Positions 1 through 5,706 of a DNA stretch of 5,706 nt are shown one piece after another. Under the pieces are notes generated by a model that searched no databases, had not been told where the DNA came from, and was given only the letters and a program-made list of their open reading frames with translations. The translations under genes were made by a program, and so were the position numbers. The stretch lies in assembly GCA_029065305.1 (NCBI GenBank), contig JAIEIQ010000224.1, forward strand, positions 1-5,706. Reading direction: 5' to 3'. The stretch's first letter is position 1; each line of letters starts with the position of its first letter. The stretch comes from Oscillospiraceae bacterium. GTDB lineage: Bacteria; Bacillota; Clostridia; Oscillospirales; Oscillospiraceae.

Positions 1-2891
1 ACGGCGTTGTCACGAACATGGGTTATGCCACCGTGGCCGCCTACAAGACCGCCATGGAGGCCCAGTACGGCGAGGAGAACGTGACCCTCGTTGATGCCGG
101 CGACCACATCCAGGGCGACCTGGTGGGCTCTTTGAGCAAGGGCGAGTGGATCGTCGAGATCATGAACGCCGTGGGCTATGACCTGGCCATCCCCGGCAAC
201 CACGAGTTCGACTACGAGATCCCCAGCTTCCTGAGCCTGGCGGAGAAGGCGGAGTATCCCTACATCAGCTGCAACTTCCAGGATCTGACCGCCAAGAAGA
301 CCGTTTTTGACAGCTATGAGCTGGTTACCTACGGTGATGTGAAGGTCGCCTACGTGGGGATCACCACCCCCCAGACCTACACCTCCTCCACCCCCGCCTA
401 CTTCCAGAATGAGAAGGGCGAGTACGTCTACGGCTTCTCCGAGGGCAAGGACGGCACCGGGCTCTACACCGCCGTGCAGACCGCCGTTGACGCCGCCAAG
501 GCCGAGGGCGCGGAGTACGTGATCGCGGTTGCCCATCTGGGCATCGAGGCCCCCTACACCTCCAGCGAGGTGATTGCCAACACCACCGGCATTGACGCCC
601 TCATCGACGGCCACTCCCACAGCGTGGTCCCCGGCGAGAAGGTCGCCAACAAGGACGGCAAGGACGTTCTGACCAACCAGACCGGCACCAAGCTGGCCAA
701 CATCGGCAAGATTGTCATTGACACCGAGAGCAAGGAGATCACCTCCGAGCTGGTGAGCGGCCTGACCGAGACCGACGAGGCCGTCACCGCCGTCATCGAC
801 GGCATCAAGGCCGAGTACGAGGAGCAGACCCAGAAGGTGGTCGGCAAGAGCACCTTTGAGCTGACCATCAACAAGGCCGACGGTTCCCGCGCTGTCCGCA
901 GCGAGGAGACCAACATGGGCGACTTTGTGGCGGACGCCTACCGTATCGTCACCGGTGCGGAGATCGCCATTGTTCAGGGCGGCAACGTCCGCGTGAGCAT
1001 CCCCGCCGGCGATATCACCTACGGCAACGTGGCCCAGCTCCAGCCCTTCTTCGGCGAGATGGGTACCGTCGAGGTCACCGGCCAGACCATCCTGGACGCC
1101 CTGGAGATGGGCGCCAAGAACAACCCCGAGGAGAACGGCGGCTTCTTCCAGGTCTCCGGCATGACCTACACCGTGGACCGCTCCGTCCCCTCCAGCGTTG
1201 TCTTTAATGAGAAGAACGAGTTTGTCAGCGTGGACGGCGACTACCGCGTCAAGGACGTGATGGTTGGCGAGGAGCCCCTGGATCTGGAGAAGACCTATGT
1301 CCTGGCCTCCACCAAGTACATCATTGACGAGGGCGGCGACGGCATGACCATGTTCGGCAGCGCTCCCTTCCAGGGCACCGGTATGCTGGATACCGACTGC
1401 GTGCTGGCCTATATCACCGAGAACCTCGAGGGCGTTGTTCCCGCCGAGTACGAGAAGCCCCAGGGCCGCATCACCCTGACCGGCGAGGCCGCTGAGGCTC
1501 CCGCCGAGCCCGAGACCCCCGCTGAGCCCGCCGCTCCCGCCTTCTCCGACGTGACCGAGGCCAACTGGCACTATGAGTTCGTCATGAAGATGGTCGAGGC
1601 CGGCGCTGTCAAGGGTTATGAGGACGGCACCTTCAAGCCCGGCAACACCGTGACCTGGGGCGAGGCCCTGAAGATGGTCATGGCCGAGAAGTACGGCGAG
1701 CAGGCCCCCGTCGAGGGCGGCACCTGGGCCAGCGGCTACATTGCCAAGGCCGTGGAGGAGAAGCTCATCGACGCCGAGGTGGAGCAGAACAAAAACATCA
1801 CCCGTCTGGAGGTCTGCCAGCTGCTGGCCAAGACCCTGGGCATCGCCGCCTCTGAGGCGGAGAGCACCTTCCCCGACACCACCGACGGCTATGTGGTGGC
1901 TCTGGCGGAGCTGGGCGTCATCAACGGCGACGCGGAGGGCAATTTCAACCCCGACAACGAGCTGACCCGCGCCGAGCTGTGCAAGATCCTGGCCTCCGTT
2001 CCCGAGGCTGCGGAGCCCGCTGAGCCCAGTGAGCCTGCTGAGGACGCCAAGTTCACCACCGAGACTGTCTCCATCGACAACGATGGCCGCAAGGTTCCCG
2101 CTGTTGTGACCCTGCCCGTTGGCGAGGGTCCCTTCCCCGCAGTTGTCATCAACCACGGCCACGGCGGCAATAAGGACGAGAACACTGGCTTCCCCGGCAT
2201 TGCCAAGGCTCTGGCCGAGGCCGGCATCGCCTCCATCCGCATGGATTTCCCCGGCTGCGGCGATTCCACCGAGCCCTTTACCGCCAACACCCTGACCAAC
2301 ATGAAGTCCGACTCCAACGCTTCCCTGGCCTACCTGCTTGCCAACTACCCCATTGATGAGACCAAGCTGGGCATCCTGGGCTACTCCATGGGCGGCCGTC
2401 TGAGCCTGGAGATCATCAGCGACGAGAATAGCCCCTACATCGCTGCGGCTCTGCTGTCCGCCGCCGCGAACCCCGGTGAGGAGTGCATCGCCGGCGTTAT
2501 TGGCGATACCACCCTGGAGGAGGCCAAGGCAGCCGCTGCTGCTGGCTCCTTTGATTACACCACCCAGTATGGTCAGGAACTGAGCCTGTCTGCTCAGTGG
2601 TTTGAGGATATGATGGTTGATCCTCTGGCTAACATCTCCAAATACACCGGCCCCATGCTGGTGCTCCACGGCGACAAGGACGACGTGGTGACCGACGCAA
2701 CCAACAAGCTGATCATCGCCGCCTATCCCGCTGCGAAGGAGATCATTGTGCCCGAGGCTGACCACGGCTACGGCTTCTACTCCGATCAGCCCGACGTTAC
2801 CGCCGCTGTTGAGGGTGGCTTTGTCGAGTTCTTTACCGAGAACCTGATTGGCGAAGCCGCTGAGGCCACTGAGCCCGCTCAGGCTGCGTAA
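1..2891 (+). CDS. Surface-anchored 5'-nucleotidase / SLH / alpha-beta hydrolase fusion protein (5' partial)
   Basis: The frame is open from the window edge, so the gene starts upstream; the ATG at 18 is internal. The signal peptide and first metal motif (DxH) are missing. Residues below count from that ATG. Residues 1-270 are a calcineurin-like metallophosphatase of the 5'-nucleotidase/UshA family: GDHIQGD (28-34), GNHEFD (60-65, catalytic His62/Asp65), H173 and GHSH (198-201) are metal-site motifs. Residues 274-488 are the 5'-nucleotidase C-terminal substrate domain (NMGDFVADAY from 299, GGNVR 321-325, GGDGM 439-443). Three SLH repeats span 509-661, expected to bind a secondary cell-wall polymer. 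Residues 678-943 are an alpha/beta hydrolase with NHGHGG (712-717), nucleophile elbow GYSMGG (Ser790), HGDKD (Asp888) and His916, a complete triad. Pro/Glu/Ala linkers join the modules. Likely action: extracellular hydrolysis of nucleotides or phosphoesters, plus an ester or peptide substrate not identifiable here. Domain calls are firm; substrates are inferred. Confidence 0.93.
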   Translation, partial: GVVTNMGYATVAAYKTAMEAQYGEENVTLVDAGDHIQGDLVGSLSKGEWIVEIMNAVGYDLAIPGNHEFDYEIPSFLSLAEKAEYPYISCNFQDLTAKKTVFDSYELVTYGDVKVAYVGITTPQTYTSSTPAYFQNEKGEYVYGFSEGKDGTGLYTAVQTAVDAAKAEGAEYVIAVAHLGIEAPYTSSEVIANTTGIDALIDGHSHSVVPGEKVANKDGKDVLTNQTGTKLANIGKIVIDTESKEITSELVSGLTETDEAVTAVIDGIKAEYEEQTQKVVGKSTFELTINKADGSRAVRSEETNMGDFVADAYRIVTGAEIAIVQGGNVRVSIPAGDITYGNVAQLQPFFGEMGTVEVTGQTILDALEMGAKNNPEENGGFFQVSGMTYTVDRSVPSSVVFNEKNEFVSVDGDYRVKDVMVGEEPLDLEKTYVLASTKYIIDEGGDGMTMFGSAPFQGTGMLDTDCVLAYITENLEGVVPAEYEKPQGRITLTGEAAEAPAEPETPAEPAAPAFSDVTEANWHYEFVMKMVEAGAVKGYEDGTFKPGNTVTWGEALKMVMAEKYGEQAPVEGGTWASGYIAKAVEEKLIDAEVEQNKNITRLEVCQLLAKTLGIAASEAESTFPDTTDGYVVALAELGVINGDAEGNFNPDNELTRAELCKILASVPEAAEPAEPSEPAEDAKFTTETVSIDNDGRKVPAVVTLPVGEGPFPAVVINHGHGGNKDENTGFPGIAKALAEAGIASIRMDFPGCGDSTEPFTANTLTNMKSDSNASLAYLLANYPIDETKLGILGYSMGGRLSLEIISDENSPYIAAALLSAAANPGEECIAGVIGDTTLEEAKAAAAAGSFDYTTQYGQELSLSAQWFEDMMVDPLANISKYTGPMLVLHGDKDDVVTDATNKLIIAAYPAAKEIIVPEADHGYGFYSDQPDVTAAVEGGFVEFFTENLIGEAAEATEPAQAA
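1482..1541 (+). repeat. Pro/Glu/Ala-rich linker coding sequence
   Basis: Low-complexity coding DNA for residues 489-508 of the fusion protein, built from repeated Ala-Glu-Pro/Ala-Pro-Ala units (for example PAEPETPAEPAAPA). It joins the nucleotidase C-terminal domain to the first SLH repeat. A similar stretch (EAAEPAEPSEPAED, residues 663-676, DNA about 2004-2045) joins the third SLH repeat to the hydrolase, and the C-terminus ends in a third copy-like tail (EAAEATEPAQAA). Such linkers are typical spacers between modules of exported Gram-positive proteins. Confidence 0.6.
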
Positions 2892-2914
2892 CGACACACA
2901 CTTTCTCGGGAAAA

Positions 2915-2940
2915 GGGGAGGGACCACAAGGTCCCTCCCC
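2915..2940 (+). terminator. Stem-loop terminator after the fusion gene
   Basis: A perfect 11-bp inverted repeat, GGGGAGGGACC (2915-2925) and GGTCCCTCCCC (2930-2940), has a 4-nt ACAA loop and starts 23 nt after the TAA stop at 2889-2891. The stem is very GC-rich. The downstream T-tract is poor (CGTTTGT), so it is an imperfect intrinsic terminator, but its position and stability make it the likely 3' end of the transcript. Confidence 0.75.
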
Positions 2941-2982
2941 CGTTTGTATCCAAATCTTAATAAATTCCCCACAAATTTCCTC

Positions 2983-3010
2983 TTGCATCCCGAGGCGGGA
3001 GGCGTATAAT
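2983..3010 (+). promoter_or_regulatory. Sigma-A type promoter for the HD-domain gene
   Basis: A perfect -10 box TATAAT (3005-3010) lies 16 nt downstream of a partial -35 box TTGCAT (2983-2988; TTG conserved). The region just upstream (about 2943-2979) is AT-rich in an otherwise GC-rich window, resembling an UP element. Transcription would start near 3016-3018, leaving a leader of about 45 nt before the chosen start codon. No operator could be recognised. Confidence 0.75.
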
Positions 3011-3037
3011 AAAAGGTGGCTGTAAGACAGCACATTG

Positions 3038-3052
3038 GCCGGTTTCACCGGC
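3038..3052 (+). promoter_or_regulatory. Small hairpin in the 5' leader of the HD-domain gene
   Basis: GCCGGT (3038-3043) and ACCGGC (3047-3052) form a perfect 6-bp stem with a TTC loop. It ends directly before the purine-rich stretch AGAGGGAG (3053-3060) that serves as ribosome binding site. It could influence translation initiation or mRNA stability; this is inference from position alone, and 6-bp GC-rich palindromes are not rare by chance. Confidence 0.35.
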
Positions 3053-3060
3053 AGAGGGAG

Positions 3061-3582
3061 ATGGATGCTATCGATCAGGAATTTTGCCGTATGACAGAGG
3101 ATATTCTCAGCCATCCGCTGTTTCTGAAGATGCGGGAGCAGTGCCACCACGGCGGAGAAAATTCCCTGTACATCCACTCACTGTCCACTGCGGAGTGCGC
3201 CTACCGCATGGCCCGGCGGTTCCGCATGAAGGAGGCCCGGGTCCGGGCAGTCACCAGGGCGGCTCTGCTCCACGATTTCTTCGGCTACGACTGGCAGAGC
3301 GAGGAGCACAGGCGCTTCCTGCGCCACTACACCGGCTGGAACCGGGTCAAGCACATGCACGCCTTTATCCACGGGGCCCTGGCGGCACGGCGGGCGGACA
3401 GGGTGTTCGGCCTGGACGAGCGGCAGCGCGCCGCTATCACCAGCCATATGTTTCCCCTGGCCCCCTTTCCCAAGAGCAGCGAGGCGTGGGTCATCACCCT
3501 GGCGGATAAGTATGTGGCTTCCAAGGAGGTCTCCGCCGCCGTGGGGTGGCACATCAAGCAGTGGTATCGAAAAATCGCGTAA
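3061..3582 (+). CDS. HD-domain phosphohydrolase, substrate unknown
   Basis: A cytoplasmic protein of 173 residues with no signal peptide or membrane segment. It carries the HD-superfamily metal motif: His39 (YIHS), the doublet His71-Asp72 (ALLHDFF) and a late Asp149 (LADK). Further histidines common in this clostridial subgroup are H100/H104 (HAFIHG) and H129 (SHMFPL). HD proteins are metal-dependent phosphohydrolases acting on nucleotides or related phosphoesters; the substrate cannot be read from the sequence. Start choice: the frame is open from a GTG at 3016, but that lies 6 nt after the -10 box, at the expected transcription start, so it is rejected. ATG 3061 follows AGAGGGAG with very short spacing. 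ATG 3091, 10 nt after AGGA, is a fair alternative giving 163 residues. Both keep the whole HD core. The gene appears monocistronic, with its own promoter and a terminator 3 nt after the stop. Confidence 0.88.
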   Translation: MDAIDQEFCRMTEDILSHPLFLKMREQCHHGGENSLYIHSLSTAECAYRMARRFRMKEARVRAVTRAALLHDFFGYDWQSEEHRRFLRHYTGWNRVKHMHAFIHGALAARRADRVFGLDERQRAAITSHMFPLAPFPKSSEAWVITLADKYVASKEVSAAVGWHIKQWYRKIA

Positions 3583-3584
3583 GC

Positions 3585-3617
3585 AAAGCGCCGTTCCATT
3601 GAGGAACGGCGCTTTTT
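3585..3617 (+). terminator. Intrinsic terminator between convergent genes
   Basis: A perfect 13-bp inverted repeat, AAAGCGCCGTTCC (3585-3597) and GGAACGGCGCTTT (3603-3615), has a 5-nt ATTGA loop and runs into TTTTT (3613-3617). It begins 3 nt after the HD gene stop and is a classic rho-independent terminator on the plus strand. Because livF ends at 3621 on the other strand, the same hairpin probably also ends the liv transcript, although the minus-strand exit has only a short T-run (TTTGCTT), so it should be weaker in that direction. Confidence 0.9.
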
Positions 3618-3620
3618 CGT

Positions 3621-4328
3621 TCATCCGCCCAGATATGCCTTCCGCACCTGGTCACTGGCCATGAGCTCGGCCCCGGTGCCGGACAGGGAGATCCGCCCCG
3701 TCTCCAGCACGTAGGCCCGGTCCGCCACGCTCAGCGCCGCCTGGGCGTTCTGTTCCACCAGGAGAATCGTGGTGCCGGCGGCGTGGAGCTCCCGGATGAT
3801 GTCGAAGATCTGCTCCACCAGAATCGGCGCGAGGCCCATGGAGGGCTCGTCCAGCATCAGCAGCTTGGGGCTGCTCATCAGCGCCCGGCCCATGGCCAGC
3901 ATCTGCTGCTCGCCGCCGGAGAGGGTCCCCGCCACCTGCTTTCTCCGCTCCTCCAGCCGGGGGAAGCGCTTGTACACGTCCTCAATCCCCGGGGCGATGG
4001 AGGCGTTGGGCCGGGTGTAGGCCCCCATCTCCAGGTTCTCCTCCACCGTCATCTGGAGGAAAATCCGCCGGCCCTCCGGCACCTGAGCCAATCCCCGCTC
4101 CACCACCTTGTGGGGGGCTGCGCCCTTCAGATCCTGGTCCAGAAACCGCACCGACCCCGTCCGGGGATGGAGCAGGCCGGAAACCGTGTTGAGCACTGTG
4201 GACTTGCCCGCGCCGTTGGCCCCGATGAGGGTGACGACCTCCCCCTCGTTGACCTCAAAGGAGACGCCCTTGACGGCGTGGATGCTGCCGTAGTACACAT
4301 GGATGTCTTCAACCTTCAGCATCGCCAT
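3621..4328 (-). CDS. livF: Branched-chain amino acid ABC transporter ATP-binding protein LivF
   Basis: A cytoplasmic ATPase of 235 residues, the normal LivF length, and one of two nucleotide-binding subunits that energise uptake of leucine, isoleucine and valine or related amino acids through LivH/LivM. Visible motifs are Walker A GANGAGKST (36-44), Q-loop Gln82 followed by the LivF-typical VPEGRRIF, ABC signature LSGGEQQ (136-142), Walker B LLMLDE (156-161) with D-loop SMGLAP, and VEQN (191-194) at the H-loop position. The C-terminus AYLGG is typical. Start: ATG 4328 has an excellent Shine-Dalgarno AAGGAGG 8 nt upstream; a second ATG two codons in (4322) is less well placed. It is the last gene of the operon, 3 nt after the livG stop. 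The family assignment is firm; the exact amino acid specificity depends on the binding protein, which is not in the window. Confidence 0.96.
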   Translation of the reverse strand: MAMLKVEDIHVYYGSIHAVKGVSFEVNEGEVVTLIGANGAGKSTVLNTVSGLLHPRTGSVRFLDQDLKGAAPHKVVERGLAQVPEGRRIFLQMTVEENLEMGAYTRPNASIAPGIEDVYKRFPRLEERRKQVAGTLSGGEQQMLAMGRALMSSPKLLMLDEPSMGLAPILVEQIFDIIRELHAAGTTILLVEQNAQAALSVADRAYVLETGRISLSGTGAELMASDQVRKAYLGG

Positions 4329-4331
4329 GTC

Positions 4332-5189
4332 TCACGCCTCCTTCCGCCTGCCCAAATACGCCTCGATAACCGCCGGATTGGCCTGGATATCGTCGGGGGT
4401 GCCCTTGGCGATAATGCGCCCGAAATTCAGCACGCAGATGCCCTCGCAGACCCCCATGACCAGATTCATATCGTGCTCAATGAGCATAATCGCGATCTGG
4501 AAGGTATCCCGGATCTTCCGGATATTGTTCATCAGCTCCGCCGTCTCCGACGGGTTCATCCCCGCCGCCGGCTCGTCCAGCAGCAGCAGGCTGGGGTTGG
4601 TAGCCAAGGCCCGGACGATCTCCAGCCGCCGCTGGGCCCCGTAGGGCAGGGAGCCCGCCTGGTGCCCCGCCATGTCCTGCATGTCAAAGATGCTCAGCAG
4701 CTCCAGGGCCCGCTCGCGGGCCACCTTCTCCTCCTTCCAGTAGCGGGGGAGGCGGAAAATGCCGGAAAAGGTGCCGTAGCGCAGCTGGTTGTGGAGGCCA
4801 ATCTTCACATTGTCCTCCACGGACAGGTTCCCAAAGAGCCGGATATTCTGGAAGGTCCGGGCCACGCCCATGTGGCTGACCTGGATGGTGTTCTTCCCGG
4901 CGGTGTCCCGCCCGTCCACCATCACCGTGCCCCGGGTGGGCTGGTAGACCTTGGTGAGCAGGTTGAACACCGTGGTTTTTCCCGCACCGTTGGGGCCGAT
5001 GAGCCCGGCGATCTCCGTGCGGCCGATGGCCATGTTGAAGTCGTCCACCGCCGTCAGGCCGCCGAAATCGACTCCCAGGTGGCGGCACTCCAGAATGGGC
5101 CGCTTGTCCACATCCCGCTCGGGGATGATGTTGGTGCTGGGAACCGGCACCAGCTTGGGCTTGGGATAGCTCTTATTCTGCTCGCTCAT
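4332..5189 (-). CDS. livG: Branched-chain amino acid ABC transporter ATP-binding protein LivG
   Basis: A cytoplasmic ATPase of 285 residues, partner of LivF in the LIV importer. Motifs are Walker A GPNGAGKTT (65-73), Q-loop RTFQNIRLF (Gln114), the LivG-type signature LPYGAQRRLEI (181-191), Walker B LLLLDEPAAGMNP (201-213), H-loop His239 (IEHDM), and the branched-chain C-terminal element ending in IEAYLG (275-280). The long insertion between the Q-loop and signature (about 130-175) is normal for LivG. Odd: about 30 residues precede the usual LivG start (ILECRHL, from 32), a polar, Pro- and Lys-rich extension (PKPKLVPVP). The start is supported by AAGGAGG 10 nt upstream and by the ATGA overlap with livM; no later Met would keep Walker A with its preceding strands. 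LivG rather than LivF is shown by the signature and H-loop. Confidence 0.96.
   Translation of the reverse strand: MSEQNKSYPKPKLVPVPSTNIIPERDVDKRPILECRHLGVDFGGLTAVDDFNMAIGRTEIAGLIGPNGAGKTTVFNLLTKVYQPTRGTVMVDGRDTAGKNTIQVSHMGVARTFQNIRLFGNLSVEDNVKIGLHNQLRYGTFSGIFRLPRYWKEEKVARERALELLSIFDMQDMAGHQAGSLPYGAQRRLEIVRALATNPSLLLLDEPAAGMNPSETAELMNNIRKIRDTFQIAIMLIEHDMNLVMGVCEGICVLNFGRIIAKGTPDDIQANPAVIEAYLGRRKEA
4337..4343 (-). promoter_or_regulatory. Ribosome binding site of livF inside livG
   Basis: AAGGAGG on the minus strand (within GGAAGGAGG, 4337-4345) lies 8 nt upstream of the livF ATG. It sits in the last codons of livG, encoding part of its RRKEA end, so ribosomes finishing livG terminate next to the livF start. 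It decides the livF start at 4328. Confidence 0.85.
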
Positions 5190-5706
5190 TTGCCGGCGCC
5201 CTCCTTCTTTTTCTTCCCGTGGAACAGGCTGTGGAACAGATCCTGGAGGGCGGGGCTGTTGGTAGCCAGCATCACCAGGATCAGAATCACCGCGTAGAGG
5301 AGCATCCGGTACTCCTTGAGGTTGATGCCGCGCAGCAGCTCCGGCAGCACCGTCAGCAGGGCGGCGGCGATGATGGACCCCCGGATGGAGCCCAGGCCCC
5401 CCAGCACCACAAACACCAGCACCAGGATAGAGGTGTTGAAGTTAAACTTGCTGGACACGGTGGAGGAGTAGTTGAGCCCGTACAGGGCTCCCGCCGCCCC
5501 GGCCAGGGCCGCGGAGATGACAAAGGCCGTCAGCTTATAGGTGGTGACGGGCAGGCCCACGCTCTCGGCGGCGATGCGGTTGTCCCGGATAGCCATAATG
5601 GCCCGGCCCGCCCGGCTGTTGACCAGATTCTGCACGATTACCAGGGTGAGGAGGATCAGGACCGTGCCGGCGGTGAAGCTGGCCAGCTTGGTCACCCCCA
5701 CCGCCC
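5186..5706 (-). CDS. livM: Branched-chain amino acid ABC transporter permease LivM (5' partial)
   Basis: This is the C-terminal part, about 173 residues, of an inner-membrane permease of the BPD_transp_2 (LivH/LivM) family; the frame runs out of the window at 5706, and family members are usually about 300-400 residues. The GTG at 5701 is internal, not a start. Recognisable LivM signatures are SRAGRAIMAIRDN followed by AAESVGLPV, then YKLTAFVISAALAGAAGALYG, and VVLGGLGSIRGSIIAAAL before PELLR. At least four hydrophobic segments are visible: near the N-terminal edge (ASFTAGTVLILLTLVIV), AFVISAALAGAAGALYG, SILVLVFVVLGG and LLYAVILILVMLAT. It forms the translocation channel with LivH, driven by LivG and LivF. 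The end is a basic tail (GKKKKEGAGK) instead of the common short ending after the last helix. Its TGA overlaps the livG ATG (ATGA). The operon promoter must lie upstream, outside the window. Confidence 0.94.
   Translation of the reverse strand, partial: AVGVTKLASFTAGTVLILLTLVIVQNLVNSRAGRAIMAIRDNRIAAESVGLPVTTYKLTAFVISAALAGAAGALYGLNYSSTVSSKFNFNTSILVLVFVVLGGLGSIRGSIIAAALLTVLPELLRGINLKEYRMLLYAVILILVMLATNSPALQDLFHSLFHGKKKKEGAGK
5200..5206 (-). promoter_or_regulatory. Ribosome binding site of livG inside livM
   Basis: AAGGAGG on the minus strand lies 10 nt before the livG ATG at 5189. It falls in the codons for the Lys-Lys-Lys-Lys-Glu-Gly tail of LivM. Together with the ATGA stop/start overlap (5186-5189) it indicates translational coupling of livM and livG. 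Confidence 0.8.

Noticed and set aside
18..20. ATG at 18 as the true start of the large surface protein
   Set aside because: The frame is open back to the window edge, no ribosome binding site precedes it, and starting there would lack both an export signal and the first metal-binding motif of the metallophosphatase.
554..916. A minus-strand open frame of 120 codons inside the nucleotidase domain (and similar frames at 1889-2317, 2833-3177 and 3178-3624)
   Set aside because: They are opposite firmly assigned domains or genes, have no convincing ribosome binding sites, and their translations are low-complexity Ser/Ala/Pro/Leu-rich shadows.
3016..3018. GTG as start of the HD-domain protein, giving 188 residues
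   Set aside because: It begins 6 nt after the -10 box, at the expected transcription start, so there would be no leader for a ribosome binding site; the added 15 residues do not look like part of the HD fold.
2892..3060. Possible small RNA or riboswitch in the intergenic region
   Set aside because: The region is fully accounted for by a terminator hairpin, an AT-rich promoter region and a leader of about 45 nt; that is too short and simply structured for a known riboswitch class.
3740..3765. LivF lacks the H-loop histidine (VEQN instead of a His-containing loop)
   Set aside because: A Gln/Asn-containing VEQN at this position is normal for LivF proteins, so it is not a defect.
4617..4649. 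LivG signature LPYGAQ instead of the canonical LSGGQ
   Set aside because: LPYG-type signatures are characteristic of the LivG subfamily.
3783..5297. A 504-codon open frame on the plus strand, opposite livF, livG and the end of livM
   Set aside because: It lies entirely antisense to two unmistakable ATPase genes and part of a permease gene, its translation is rich in His, Gln, Leu, Arg and Gly without any recognisable fold, and long antisense frames are expected in GC-rich, C/G-ending coding DNA.

Overview
The window looks like chromosomal DNA from a GC-rich (roughly 60% by eye) Gram-positive member of the Clostridia. An Oscillospiraceae-type gut bacterium (Flavonifractor/Lawsonibacter/Dysosmobacter-like) is the best guess. 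The pointers are the strong AAGGAGG-type ribosome binding sites, a surface protein with S-layer homology (SLH) domains, the strong bias to C/G-ending codons, and the style of the HD and liv proteins. The taxonomic call is an inference. I see no RNA gene, CRISPR array, insertion sequence or attachment site.

Positions 1-2891 (+) hold most of one very large exported, wall-bound enzyme whose 5' end lies outside the window. It carries a 5'-nucleotidase/UshA-type metallophosphatase domain, the matching 5'-nucleotidase C-terminal domain, three SLH repeats between Pro/Glu/Ala linkers, and a complete alpha/beta hydrolase (esterase-like) domain. Two catalytic modules therefore flank a cell-wall anchor. 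This is the most unusual item in the window. A strong stem-loop at 2915-2940 probably ends its transcript.

Positions 2892-3060 are a compact intergenic region: terminator, AT-rich stretch, a clear promoter (TTGCAT, 16 nt, TATAAT), and a short leader with a small GC hairpin just before the ribosome binding site. They lead into a 173-residue HD-domain phosphohydrolase at 3061-3582 (+) of unknown substrate.

A 13-bp hairpin with a T-run (3585-3617) separates this gene from the convergent minus-strand operon at 3621-5706. That operon is the 3' part of a branched-chain amino acid (LIV/HAAT family) ABC importer, in the order livM (permease, cut by the window edge), livG (ATPase) and livF (ATPase). 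livM and livG overlap by 4 nt (ATGA), and livG and livF are 3 nt apart, so the three are almost certainly co-transcribed and translationally coupled. livH and the substrate-binding protein gene would be expected further upstream, beyond position 5706.

The three blocks show no obvious shared pathway. The surface enzyme could release nucleosides/phosphate and cleave esters outside the cell, while the Liv transporter imports amino acids, but nothing in the sequence links them directly.
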